From NCBI GenBank assembly GCA_024400955.1, contig JAKSLY010000001.1, forward strand, positions 1-64,000: a stretch of 64,000 bases of DNA. Direction: 5' to 3'. The notes under the pieces were generated by a model. It had not been told where the DNA came from and did not search any database. It saw only the letters and a program-made list of their open reading frames with translations. Each line of letters begins with the position of its first letter. Within the stretch, counting starts at the first letter, position 1. Positions 9,601 through 17,843 of this stretch are shown one piece after another. The DNA is from Treponema sp. GTDB lineage: Bacteria > Spirochaetota > Spirochaetia > Treponematales > Treponemataceae. The translations under genes were made by a program, and so were the position numbers.

Positions 9601-12600
9601 TGTCCATGGGATGGGACGGAACCATAACAGATGTTGATGCCTATACGCCTGTTTATTCAGAAATCCCTATGGGTAATGACTGGAGCTTTTACTGCACACG
9701 GGGAAGATTCAGAAACGGGAGCGAGCATCTGCTGATGGATTTTGAAGATACCGTATTAAGATTTCCCCCTCAGTACATTGTTTCCGCTGTTCCTCTCAAT
9801 GGGGTAACCTATAATCTTGGCACTGGAGAATTTGATTTTGATGCCCTTGATCGTAATGTTAGTGGATCACTTTCCTTGGGAGGCATTTCCTATACCATCA
9901 ACAGGCTTCATATGGGTAGGGATTTTGTTGCTGAGTTTTATGGCATTGCTGAATTTTCCGGTTCCGGGTTTCCTGAAATTTTACATGGCAGAACGACTGA
10001 TGATGTTGAAATCTGCATCCTGCCGGATGGAACTTTAGGCCATCTTGTAACAAGAATTACGGGATTGAATGGAAATATAGAGGAAGGTCTTTCTTCTGTT
10101 CTTCTGAAAGATGGAAGCATGGAAGTTCTATATGATGGCACTGACTGTATTGGAAAAATCACTGGAAACATGGGAATTTCCGAAGGTTGTGACATGGACC
10201 TTTCATCATTGGATATTCCCATTCTGACTTTTGAATATGATTTGATTCATCATGACATCTTGAATTTGGTTGCAAAAAATGGTGCCAGCAGGGAGAAATT
10301 CAAAAATGTGGAATTTGATGACCTTGTTGTAAACATCAACTGGACGAAAGGTTCAGAAAAAGTGATTGCCTTGTCCGGGGATATGATTCTTCCGGCTTAT
10401 TTGCCTGATGGTCTTTCTTTATCCAGTATTCCAATGGAAACTTTTTTGATTGGTCGCTCTGGTGATGTCCTTGATTTTTCTGCTGCAAAAAGTTTTTCAG
10501 GAGCCTTCAGTTATTGTAATGGACTTTTGGTATTTGGACCTCAATTGAGAGTCTACTTTAATAACGATAGTCCCGTTATTTCCATAAGCGGAAGTATCGT
10601 TCTTGAAAAGGAGAAATTTCCGGATGGAATTGGTGGAATCGAATCTGAATGTTTCATGGAATTTAACAATATCGGGCTTATTTCATTTGAATCGTCTGGA
10701 AACATTCCTGATGGCTTGATATTTGGCAATATTCATGGAGAAAACCTTTCATTTGAGTTCAAGGTACATGATTACGAGGGATCTGTGAATTTTGCAGGAG
10801 ACCTTTCCTTTCCTGGTATTTCTGTCCTTCCAGATTCGCTTGCTGGAGTTAAGGTTCATTTTGATGAATTCAGCTTCTATTTTGATGGCAGGTTGAAGAA
10901 TCTTGATGCAATGATAAGGGTCTTGGATTTTAGCTTATTCAATGCAGTGGAAATTTTCGATGTTACAGTATGCTTTCTGTCGGGAAAATTGCGCAATGAG
11001 ATTTTACTGTCTGTTTCTGCCGGGGCAAAAGTTATAAGTCCTTATGTTCCGCAGGGATTGAGGGATTCTACCGTTATTCTTGATAGGCTCACTTTTTCTA
11101 CGGTAAGTGGCTTGGATGAATTTAATGTGTTTGTTGATGGTGGATTTGACTTTACAGTAATGGGGGGCTTGGATGTATATTGCAATTCCCTTTCACTGTC
11201 TGCTGAAGGATTTTATTGTTCCGCCCTTGCGTATCTTGATTTTAGCGGTCCCATGAAGAATACGTGCATTAACCTGAATGCGTTTAAAATGGACTGGGGT
11301 GGAAACATTATTGAAATAAATGGCGGCTTGGATTATACGCAGATAGATATTGCAGGCTTTAGTGGTTCCATAAACAGGCTTTATTTTGTAAAGGATGGTT
11401 CCTGTCAGGATGGTTTTTGCATTCATCTTGATGAGTGCATGATTCAGCTTCCAGAGAACATGGGCTTGCGTTATGTTGCATTGAAAAATGCCAGATTCAT
11501 GAACGGAAGTTTTTCTGGGGAACTTTCGGTATCGAATATTGACATGTGGATTTGCGGTTTCAGGCTTGTCTTTAGCGATCCATATATAAATTTTGAAGGC
11601 AGGGAAATTGGCTTTTCCTATGCAAATGTTGAATTTCCTCGCTATTTAAGTTTTGGTTCAGCTCAAATTTATAATGCAAGGATTAGTTCGGCGCATGGGC
11701 TGTGTCTTGATGGTGTAAGTTTTTCGATTCCTTCATTGAGCATAGGTGGAAGAGGTTTTTGCTTCCGGGATTTGAATTGTGTTTTCATTAAATCAGGAAG
11801 CACTTTTGTTGTTTCTGGTTCCGGTAAGGCAAATATTCCAAATACATGCGAAATAGCTGCTGAAGTTTCTTTTACCAATGTAAGTTCCGTGTATCCCATT
11901 GGTCTCATGCGCGGCTATTTTGGCTTTGAGGTATATCCCCCACATTCAGGCATTCCTCTTGGAGCTTCCGGCCTTTATATAACTGGAGCCAGGGGAGGAC
12001 TTGCTTTTGGCCCTCCGTATGAGGTTCCTGAAAAAATCAGGGGCTTTTACAATCAGGATAATGGAATGCGAATTCAGATTGGAATTTCCATAAGTGACAA
12101 AACGGGCGGCAGTATTGTGTCAATGACACCTGATACGTGGGTTGATATACAAAACGTTACCTGGGGCATGTATGGGGGAATCAATATTCTTCGGTCAACA
12201 TTCAATTTTAATGGGGATGCCTATGCGATGCTTAATCCCTATGGATTCTATACCGGCATGAACATTGATTTCTATTTTATAGATGGAAATATTCAGGCTT
12301 CCGTTTTAAATATCAGTGGGTCGACCAAAATATCAGGCGATGCTTCTGCAAGAATAAGGATTGAGAAAGGATCCATAAAGACTTTCACAATTGGAGTATG
12401 GAAATTTAAGAAGAAAATCTATATTCCACCTTTTTCCATGACTACAGCTAGATTGGGTACTCAATTTGGTCATTTTACAAATGGTAGTGTTGGATTTAAG
12501 GCTTCCGTCAGTATGCTCGGTTTCGATTTTGGAGTATTCGTATCTAATACAGGAGTTGGAATAGGAAATGTTTCAAGTTACAGCATATATAATCCTGCAG

Positions 12601-15600
12601 CTGATCTTGGCTTTGATCTGGATTATATTCCTGTATCTCCTGACAGCAATGGTTTTTTGGGACCCTACGCCATGAATTATAGAAATGAAGGCAGTTTTAC
12701 ATCAGAGATATTTATTGACCAGAATATTGGAGAATTTTCAATTCTGTGTGCGTATGAAGAAGGAGATCCGTGGATAAAATTAAAGTCGACCGATGGAATT
12801 GTTTTTTCTCCTGAAGAAGGAAATATGACAGTGCTTCAGATGGATGGCTCAAGGTTATTTATGTTGAAAAATCCAGAATCTGGAAAATACGATCTGGAAA
12901 TTGAAAATGCTGACATGGAAAATCTTTTTGTATCTTCGCTTTCTACCCCCAAAATTCCCTCTATTGATATTCATAGTGTAGAAAATGAGGGTGAGGAACT
13001 TGCTGTTTATGGAAAGTCTGATGTAACAGGGCAGCGTCTGTTATTTAGGCTGGTAGATGTGGATAATCCTGGAATTTTCATTGAACTAGGAGAAGATATT
13101 GTTTCTTCTGATGGAACATTTTTTAACAGAATGTCTCTTTTAAATGTATACAATGGAAAATATTATCTTGAAATAAGGAGTGACTTGGGCAATGATTTTA
13201 GCTCAGAACCAGTTCGCTGGCATAAGGAAATTGTTGTTGTTCATGATGTAACTAAGTTCAATAATCCAATTAATCTGCTTGTTTTTGAAGATGAAGACCT
13301 TAATCCGGAGCTCATTTGGACTGATTTAAATGGTGCCATTGCTTCCAGTCATCTTATAAAGATAGTTGACATTGATAGAAATGAAACCTGCTACGTTAAT
13401 CCTGGATATCTAACAAGATACAAATTTATTGAGGGAACTAAAGGTCGTCATCTGCAATATTCAATTTGTGCATGCGACTCTGATGGCACGCCTTTTATAT
13501 GGTCAGAACCAGTGGAGTATTTCTGCGGTGAATCCAGGAAAGATGTCAATATGCCATTTTGTAAGACTAAAAACATAAGTGTCAACTGCGTGGCAGGAAA
13601 ATCTTCTGACTTTGTTATTGATGCCATTGTTAAAAATACTTCTGATGACGTTCAGTATGCCTATTTTACTGCAAGCCAGATTTCTGATAATGAGGACAGA
13701 ATATATTGTACCTTTGATGATGAAAATGAAATTGACGCAGAAGAAATAGAAGTTCATGGCAGGTTGTTTGTTCCAATTGACTGCCCGCCTGGATCATATT
13801 TTGTAGAGGCAAAAGTATATAACAAGGGTAATGTTCATTCATTTGACATAGTGGAAATAGAGGCTGTTGTTACACGGGAAGAATTATGCATAAGCAATGT
13901 TTACCCAGTTGAAATTGACGGTACAAAAGATAATGTGGTGCATATTGCAGGAAGTGGTTTTTCTCATGGAACCCGTTATTATCTTGAAGATGAAGAACTT
14001 GCAGTTAAGAATTATGATCTGCATTCAAATAATATGGTTTCATTGGAAGTTCCTAAACAGGAATCTTGTGGTGAAAGAAATATTCGTGCCGTAAGTTCTG
14101 ATGGTATTGAAAGTTCAATTGCACTGGAAGTTGGATTGCCTTCATATCATGTATCCTGTTATTTGTCTTCGGTTAAATGTAATATTGGGGCAAAAGTCTT
14201 TGTCCCGGTATGGATTGATCGTAGATATGGTTACGATAAACCTGTATCAATCGAATTGGCCAGAGATATAAAAGGAATAGAACTGGATATTCCATCTTTT
14301 GTATCTGAGTCTGGATGCATGATTAGTGTGTCAGTTTTGAATGAATGTAGCCAGGGACTGAAAACAATTGAACTGGTCTGTGATAATGGTCTTGAGTTTT
14401 CATTTGACGTTATTGTTTCTGGAGAAATGAGTGTAATTAAACCTGAAATCGAAGCAGTTGTTCCTGAAACAGCTTGTGTTGGTGATGTAGTATCCGTATA
14501 TGGAAGTGGTTTTAGTTCAGATTGCAAGCTTTTCCTTAACGGAGAATGCATTGAGCCAATATCATCAGTTGAAAATATTTTTACCTTTATTGTAAGACCT
14601 GAAATGAAGAGTGGAAATCTATATGTAAGGAAGGATGAATTAGTTTCCAACCTGAAAAGATTATATATACGAGAGCACTTTTTGTATGTTGAGCCTTCTG
14701 TGGCTAGATTAACGGTAAGTTCAGATGCTGAATATAGAATTCCTCTTTCAACAAAATGTTCTTCAGGGGAAAGCGTATATTATCAATGCATATTTGATGG
14801 GGATAATATTGAAGCATCTATTGCAGAAAATGTTGAATTCCCTGGACAAAAGTATGTTCTGGTAAAGACTGGAAAGATAATTCCAGAAAAGGAATATTCC
14901 CTTTTAATACGAGCTTATTCAGGTACTTATTATGCTGATTCTATTATTGAAGTTTACACCGCAAGCGAGAGATTCATTGATTTTTCAGACATTTATACAG
15001 GTAGAACTGGAATTGATTATTGTGCTCAGCTAAATATGGTTGGTTTTGGTGAAGAATATGTTGTCAATGCACACAAAGAAAACCTTCCGTTAGGTTTAAA
15101 TATCGATTCTAAAGGTCGAATGTATGGAATTCCACAGGCTGCCGGTGAGTATTTCATTAATGTTGAAGTATCCGACGGCGATGAAATTACACATGGAAGT
15201 TTCCGGATGAGGATAATTGAAAATGAACTTTCAATGAAAGGTTCTGATCCTGGGTTATCTGATGGATATAGTTTCCTGAAGGGAAATGAAATATTGGAAA
15301 GGCATCCATTTCTTGAAGAATACGGCATGTGGTTATATTCCAATGAGCGTATATATGCTGCAAAGGATAACGTTATTTCTTGCCTTGATGAAAATGAGAA
15401 GCTCATATGGAAATATTCATGCGAAACTTCCATTTCTAAGTTGCAATTGTCTGGCAATGGAATATTTCTCCTTTTGTCATCTGGAAAGCTGATCATACTT
15501 GACAGGGAAAATAATCTTATTAGGGAAATTGAAAGCGTCATGAATTTCCATGGTTGTGATGATTATGTATTGATTTGCACGAATGAAAAAATCTTGAAAA

Positions 15601-15974
15601 TAAATTCTCAGTCTTTGACCTTAATGCATGTTAATAAAGATGAATATGAGTATGTAATGCAAGACTCTTTTTTCTTTGGAAAGAAATTATATTCATGGAA
15701 TGACAAATTTGTAAGAACTTCTGTCTTTAACAACAGAAAGTTTTTGTCAGATTCCCCAATCATTTCATGTATGTCTAGTGGTGGAGTAATCGTATGCCTT
15801 TGTGAGAAGGGAATCAGAGTATTGGATGAAAATCTGGAACTTATGGGGGAAAGGGATATTGATTTATCTCGGATTAAATCTTGGGCGTTTGTAAATGGAA
15901 AAATTTATTTTAGAAAGGAGGGGGTATTGATGTTCTTTGAGGAATCAATCTCTGAAATGAACCTGAGAAAATGA
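3654..15974 (+). CDS. Giant (~4,106 aa) exported multidomain surface protein; candidate T2SS cargo
   Basis: Start is GTG with AGGAGG six bases upstream, overlapping the previous stop. A signal peptide (about residues 1-24) is followed from about 240 to 1040 by Ig-like repeats of the style VDxxxP ... SGV ... DGxH ... DxAGN, similar to OmpL47/Ig-like domains of spirochaete surface proteins. Residues about 1050-2770 are a very long run of short beta-strand units with recurring Gly-Ile and Phe-Asp-Gly signatures, unassigned (beta-solenoid or beta-groove is possible). About 2770-2990 is Gly-rich. IPT/TIG-like domains occur near 3413 and 3600, a putative Ig domain (LPLGLNIDSKGRMYGIP) near 3811, and a PQQ-type propeller-like tail from about 3880. 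Cysteines are frequent. There is no sortase, autotransporter or LPXTG signal. The T2SS genes follow at once, so T2SS export is the leading hypothesis. Confidence 0.85.
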   Translation: MKRFAFFILLVLRLFSNVFATVSNVDQHSSSIPYVRLWVEGLNREFEAFDKSGRWYVWTDIPSYTVGYENVVSGENYYYRSGSGLKGSHGSGFHTWSASMDVLCYTILTTFSSSVNVASDSRVSVPYISSSYAECSPSYIVDTHYVTAGSKISCCFPDDVSDTDGTPGCGYSYCSVTVDGELVYERGIFKSGGTHPDPAYNYYSNHIGNRYYCNVDGFDYEIVIPSEGNHVVELTAIDNLGNSCVKTYGVFVDSISPELRLLNPEVTEVWMKKDVTLRAAASDSGSGVREDSWCWSKDGGRNYGRTSTAASSATFTEDGRFSVIFSASDFAGNRGYTSAANVLIDRVAPDIGLSGSADGVWQNFNFVTASASDSVSYVNDESWTCSLDEGPYESGKTARNLSDGKHVVSFKVSDFAGNSGSAVFNIYSDITLPVIEDFTRLTKINEVRPVIYDLTSGIVDSLVFWRLDGGEAHHGFEGFVPEGIHRLEFSASDRAGNCRVLNCEVIVDTEPPIVNFEIPEYTNKRELDVIGFEAYDLISKKVDVWYAFDEREYADFSDGTEWKNSVNAFMLPEGMHRFFIKADDNHFNDITHERSFIMDRSCPVLYGVKISSGDEAALEDGDLICVEGEEGAEVHKIHVEMDGMDFCGDTQYGKIKCWQMSLNNGAYIDFESNCFEWTDFVEGRNELKFRLEDMAGNVSNEIACFLIKESSVPLAPVMTSSTHPRAFSMKDTVRSGEARFYIKSVALDDNGIKGFVQGLYKCSSTSDGIPDLSVMRPVEGHEEKFYRAGLEENVEFHSLEDNDQNEFYCFRARVVSKNSIKSGYSDFVFRVDSRAPDEFDMWITPQIDPNAWYNNPNVCIQWNKGKDRSEIAKLIYTTGGDYWNTVSDPDSRIKWIKIDGCADLVMRSVDIAGNYAEKGTSLKIDTSCPYFDDFILEPSWKGKKLKKQSPDKSTSDTVLVTWGDFYDDESGPDLYELELQCLDDDSYTGDSSGSRKFYYDLAKKSCSVGKVNDNYSYLVKLSGLDKAGNRVTKTRLLLSKYHEMNDPIIFDYSYSHNGIDISGKATIDPKTEVISFVSDPELRWSLSKAYKIKSASVVFDGSSIVFAESHDVQGSDIDSLSAGGIDFRFRSIQFDSEYGLILNHASFLQEKDINVEFPFVTIGFPSNFLPYGISSSFECGTIKSDWFDYEKCERIELKGDEKLIGAKVEIQSLHGILQDEKDDLIGISDGAMNFKNSASYGAIDAGCKIRLEKGPLLEIKKGWFYGEIIYIEESSFDFVDHDESYHCKVKSFSYDDRTGEFLTEKIAFDFTDKEGNAVDWFYSGGVNISSDDFKLSKDGIFSCAGTVETNVMALQINGIGLSEEGFEFESTEVSSFNTSILGYDVSVLDAKFIPDGLDGRLEIISGKVKLFHSEYGISGLSINAFNHDEIFRECFMDEFSVNPGYGTAVSFSSVMFSKKGIICDCLVPLPQSKETLSFSDAKILPDDSLACFINEDVGFCAWNTDFNCNGILFDGSKISCAGYVDSSRIQLYDLDGEDHRERLCFKGLSFGFTAVYSDGYWDYEGLVYRHGAFDCHVNYLSLGINGIKLQVDLNQFVHDEGIDVHVSATFENLLVYGNGSISCRSSNENATVAFLGRNYSFEEPYLSFENGNAVLKSVRASTVLFDCNGFKSIVCGETSVDSKGHIKGDEFEQNLMFTSTNGIRVKIFEAVVRQEGLCVSGSFFIDGVKGTGHSVNHVLNILYDGTIVSLESIRNFDLELFDFQVKGFNLDVGENSFILENVSVPWRNTFIDYGKIVFDGNFIPSGIFEQEKNEKIDFVLANSTIVSTCCDWTGFHVGCLFSFPSYMGNGNVLCDRIRITPDGDGEFDGGVSSIISFNDHGEDFFEFHDMIFSSDSIFAGKLKIHHDSVVGPLDLTLYSVHVGFDGRIAADNIKSESFVLDGNIFCMESLSCGPEGISFSGYGQLNDKMPGMLAGKLFTVSNMSMGWDGTITDVDAYTPVYSEIPMGNDWSFYCTRGRFRNGSEHLLMDFEDTVLRFPPQYIVSAVPLNGVTYNLGTGEFDFDALDRNVSGSLSLGGISYTINRLHMGRDFVAEFYGIAEFSGSGFPEILHGRTTDDVEICILPDGTLGHLVTRITGLNGNIEEGLSSVLLKDGSMEVLYDGTDCIGKITGNMGISEGCDMDLSSLDIPILTFEYDLIHHDILNLVAKNGASREKFKNVEFDDLVVNINWTKGSEKVIALSGDMILPAYLPDGLSLSSIPMETFLIGRSGDVLDFSAAKSFSGAFSYCNGLLVFGPQLRVYFNNDSPVISISGSIVLEKEKFPDGIGGIESECFMEFNNIGLISFESSGNIPDGLIFGNIHGENLSFEFKVHDYEGSVNFAGDLSFPGISVLPDSLAGVKVHFDEFSFYFDGRLKNLDAMIRVLDFSLFNAVEIFDVTVCFLSGKLRNEILLSVSAGAKVISPYVPQGLRDSTVILDRLTFSTVSGLDEFNVFVDGGFDFTVMGGLDVYCNSLSLSAEGFYCSALAYLDFSGPMKNTCINLNAFKMDWGGNIIEINGGLDYTQIDIAGFSGSINRLYFVKDGSCQDGFCIHLDECMIQLPENMGLRYVALKNARFMNGSFSGELSVSNIDMWICGFRLVFSDPYINFEGREIGFSYANVEFPRYLSFGSAQIYNARISSAHGLCLDGVSFSIPSLSIGGRGFCFRDLNCVFIKSGSTFVVSGSGKANIPNTCEIAAEVSFTNVSSVYPIGLMRGYFGFEVYPPHSGIPLGASGLYITGARGGLAFGPPYEVPEKIRGFYNQDNGMRIQIGISISDKTGGSIVSMTPDTWVDIQNVTWGMYGGINILRSTFNFNGDAYAMLNPYGFYTGMNIDFYFIDGNIQASVLNISGSTKISGDASARIRIEKGSIKTFTIGVWKFKKKIYIPPFSMTTARLGTQFGHFTNGSVGFKASVSMLGFDFGVFVSNTGVGIGNVSSYSIYNPAADLGFDLDYIPVSPDSNGFLGPYAMNYRNEGSFTSEIFIDQNIGEFSILCAYEEGDPWIKLKSTDGIVFSPEEGNMTVLQMDGSRLFMLKNPESGKYDLEIENADMENLFVSSLSTPKIPSIDIHSVENEGEELAVYGKSDVTGQRLLFRLVDVDNPGIFIELGEDIVSSDGTFFNRMSLLNVYNGKYYLEIRSDLGNDFSSEPVRWHKEIVVVHDVTKFNNPINLLVFEDEDLNPELIWTDLNGAIASSHLIKIVDIDRNETCYVNPGYLTRYKFIEGTKGRHLQYSICACDSDGTPFIWSEPVEYFCGESRKDVNMPFCKTKNISVNCVAGKSSDFVIDAIVKNTSDDVQYAYFTASQISDNEDRIYCTFDDENEIDAEEIEVHGRLFVPIDCPPGSYFVEAKVYNKGNVHSFDIVEIEAVVTREELCISNVYPVEIDGTKDNVVHIAGSGFSHGTRYYLEDEELAVKNYDLHSNNMVSLEVPKQESCGERNIRAVSSDGIESSIALEVGLPSYHVSCYLSSVKCNIGAKVFVPVWIDRRYGYDKPVSIELARDIKGIELDIPSFVSESGCMISVSVLNECSQGLKTIELVCDNGLEFSFDVIVSGEMSVIKPEIEAVVPETACVGDVVSVYGSGFSSDCKLFLNGECIEPISSVENIFTFIVRPEMKSGNLYVRKDELVSNLKRLYIREHFLYVEPSVARLTVSSDAEYRIPLSTKCSSGESVYYQCIFDGDNIEASIAENVEFPGQKYVLVKTGKIIPEKEYSLLIRAYSGTYYADSIIEVYTASERFIDFSDIYTGRTGIDYCAQLNMVGFGEEYVVNAHKENLPLGLNIDSKGRMYGIPQAAGEYFINVEVSDGDEITHGSFRMRIIENELSMKGSDPGLSDGYSFLKGNEILERHPFLEEYGMWLYSNERIYAAKDNVISCLDENEKLIWKYSCETSISKLQLSGNGIFLLLSSGKLIILDRENNLIREIESVMNFHGCDDYVLICTNEKILKINSQSLTLMHVNKDEYEYVMQDSFFFGKKLYSWNDKFVRTSVFNNRKFLSDSPIISCMSSGGVIVCLCEKGIRVLDENLELMGERDIDLSRIKSWAFVNGKIYFRKEGVLMFFEESISEMNLRK

Positions 15975-16026
15975 CTTGCTATGTAGTTGCAGTTTAAAGG
16001 GTGGAGAATTGTCATGGAGGAAATTT

Positions 16027-16470
16027 ATGAAAAAAAATTGGATTAGAAATCTATTGGTAGATAATGAAGGGTGGACATTTGTTGAAACATTGGTTGTTAT
16101 GTCCATAGTTCTAGTTATGACGGCTTCCGTTGGATTTAGTTCCGTAAAGCAGATTGACAAGGCAAAAGTTGTTGCTGCAAAAAGTCAAATAGAAACCTTG
16201 TCTTTGGCCTTAGAGTCCTTTTACCTTGATGTCGGCTATTATCCCTCGCAAGAGGAAGGACTCGAAATCCTTTGGACTGAACCTTATGGGATTGAATCTA
16301 ATTGGGCAGGTCCTTATGTTGCAAAACCCATTCCAAAAGATCCGTGGGGAAATGATTACATGTATTTTAATCCAGGAAATAATGGCCTTTCATATTCTGT
16401 TGTTTCCTATGCAAAGGATGGTAAAGAAGGGGGAACAGGTTATGATGCGGATCTTTCATCTGGATTCTAA
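16027..16470 (+). CDS. gspG: Major pseudopilin GspG
   Basis: GspG polymerises into the periplasmic pseudopilus that pushes T2SS cargo through the secretin. The start ATG has TGGAGGA seven bases upstream. The prepilin site is NEG^WTFVE, with Gly15 at -1 and Glu at +5, followed by a hydrophobic helix (LVVMSIVLVMTASVGF). The globular part carries the hallmark of the family: a YPSQEEGLE element (Tyr-Pro then Gly-Leu) and DPWGNDYMYFNPG, the calcium-loop region of GspG. The 147-residue length is normal. The +1 residue is Trp instead of the common Phe, which is mildly unusual. It sits 52 bp after the giant gene, so it is likely in the same transcript. Confidence 0.92.
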   Translation: MKKNWIRNLLVDNEGWTFVETLVVMSIVLVMTASVGFSSVKQIDKAKVVAAKSQIETLSLALESFYLDVGYYPSQEEGLEILWTEPYGIESNWAGPYVAKPIPKDPWGNDYMYFNPGNNGLSYSVVSYAKDGKEGGTGYDADLSSGF

Positions 16471-16864
16471 GGGATTTACGTTTTTGGAATCAGCAGTTTC
16501 TCTTTCCATAATTTCAGTTTTATTCATTGCGATATCAAGTGTTCAAATTTCTGTCATGAAGACTTTTGTCAGCGAGTCATCCAAAATAAGAAAGGCTCAT
16601 AATATTTATCTGATTGAGAGAAGATTGAAGAATATTTGTGATGAAATTCGTATTCCATTTTGGATAGGTGAGCCAAAAGTGTTTTCCAATGGTAATACAA
16701 TTCAATTTGAATATTACAAAGGCTTAAAAACTCTGACTGATTTCATTTTCCCGGATTACGTAGTGTTTAATAGTTCGGATTTTGCTGTAAACAAGGAAAG
16801 AAGGATGTTGAAAATCGAATATATAGTAGATGGAGAATACATGATCTATGAAAAAAAATTCTAG
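16442..16864 (+). CDS. Minor pseudopilin (GspH/I/J class)
   Basis: This small protein of about 140 residues has the prepilin signature SKG^FTFLES with Gly11 at -1 and Glu at +5, followed by a hydrophobic helix. The remaining domain is short and not diagnostic, so I cannot tell whether it is GspH, GspI or GspJ. The start lies inside the end of gspG (two adjacent ATGs, 16442 and 16445, after a purine-rich GAAGGGGG), and its end overlaps gspK, so translation is coupled. It is the only minor pseudopilin besides GspK seen here, fewer than the usual set of four. The tip complex may be simplified, or other components may be encoded elsewhere. Confidence 0.8.
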   Translation: MMRIFHLDSKGFTFLESAVSLSIISVLFIAISSVQISVMKTFVSESSKIRKAHNIYLIERRLKNICDEIRIPFWIGEPKVFSNGNTIQFEYYKGLKTLTDFIFPDYVVFNSSDFAVNKERRMLKIEYIVDGEYMIYEKKF

Positions 16865-17843
16865 ACACGATTCAGGATTTTCAACTTTAAGCGCTTTAAT
16901 TGCATGCTTTGTGATTGTCATGATGATTTCTTCTGTGACATTGTTTTTGAATAATTTTTTGAGGCTTAGAAAAAGAGTGGATGATGAAATTGTTGAAAAG
17001 AAAGCCATGTTAAGTTTCATTCATAATGCAATATTGAAATCCTTGAATGATGATGCTGAAAAACAGGAAAATTCAAGATTTGATGAAATTTGGCAGTATG
17101 ACGGGATAGAAAATGGCATGTTTGTCACGGAAATAATTAATAACTCAGCTTTACTAAATATAAATTACTTGGAAGAAGACATGATTTATTCACCATGGTT
17201 TAAGAAATATATATGTGATGAATTTGATGCTGATGGATTTATGGAAGATAGAAACAGTGGACTGTTCTATTCTAATGAGGATTATCTTAAGTATTTTGGA
17301 ACTGAATATGATGCCAGGCATTTTACACTGACATCAATGGTGAACATTAATCAATGTGACCGTAAGGTCTTGGAATATTTGTTAGAGGCTTGTTTTAAAG
17401 ATGATAACGTGTCTGACTATTTGGTTTCAAAAATTCTGTTAAAGGGAAATAAGGTGATTCTATCTGAGGCAGATTTCATGATGCTGGCAGGAATTTATTA
17501 TGATGATCTTTCCTGTCATTTCACTTATTTACCTCAGGTCAACATTAATTTTGCGGGAGAAGAATTGCTATCTCTTGTATTCATGTATTTGCAAATACCC
17601 GGATGGCAAAAAAAACTGGAGTATATCTTAAAATTGCGTCAGGAATCAATTATTACAGAAAAAAAGATAAAGGAACTTTTTTCTGAGAGAGAATATTTAA
17701 AGCTTTTTTCATGGATTGGAACTAGAAATTTTTCTTACACGATCTTTCTTAAGGGGAAAAATCTTGATTCACGGTTTGTATTGATGAGAAATAATTTAGG
17801 CAATATGTTCGAAATTAAGGAGGTTTCATGGGAATGCAAATAG
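16848..17843 (+). CDS. gspK: GspK-like minor pseudopilin
   Basis: The 331-residue protein begins with a prepilin site DSG^FSTLSALIA. Position +5 is Ser rather than Glu, which fits GspK, the pseudopilin known to lack Glu5 and to cap the pseudopilus tip. A single hydrophobic helix follows. Later segments VNINQCDRKVLEYLL and VNINFAGEELLSLVF match the paired helix-hairpin 'N-I-N-x-A/C ... L' pattern of the GspK alpha domain. Length is close to that of typical GspK. It overlaps the gene before by 17 bp and the gene after by 16 bp, consistent with a tightly coupled operon. Confidence 0.82.
   Translation: MKKNSRHDSGFSTLSALIACFVIVMMISSVTLFLNNFLRLRKRVDDEIVEKKAMLSFIHNAILKSLNDDAEKQENSRFDEIWQYDGIENGMFVTEIINNSALLNINYLEEDMIYSPWFKKYICDEFDADGFMEDRNSGLFYSNEDYLKYFGTEYDARHFTLTSMVNINQCDRKVLEYLLEACFKDDNVSDYLVSKILLKGNKVILSEADFMMLAGIYYDDLSCHFTYLPQVNINFAGEELLSLVFMYLQIPGWQKKLEYILKLRQESIITEKKIKELFSEREYLKLFSWIGTRNFSYTIFLKGKNLDSRFVLMRNNLGNMFEIKEVSWECK

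Noticed and set aside
15026-15541. A 171-codon frame antisense to the end of the giant gene
   Set aside because: The sense frame continues cleanly with domain matches, and the antisense product is low complexity in Ser and Ile.
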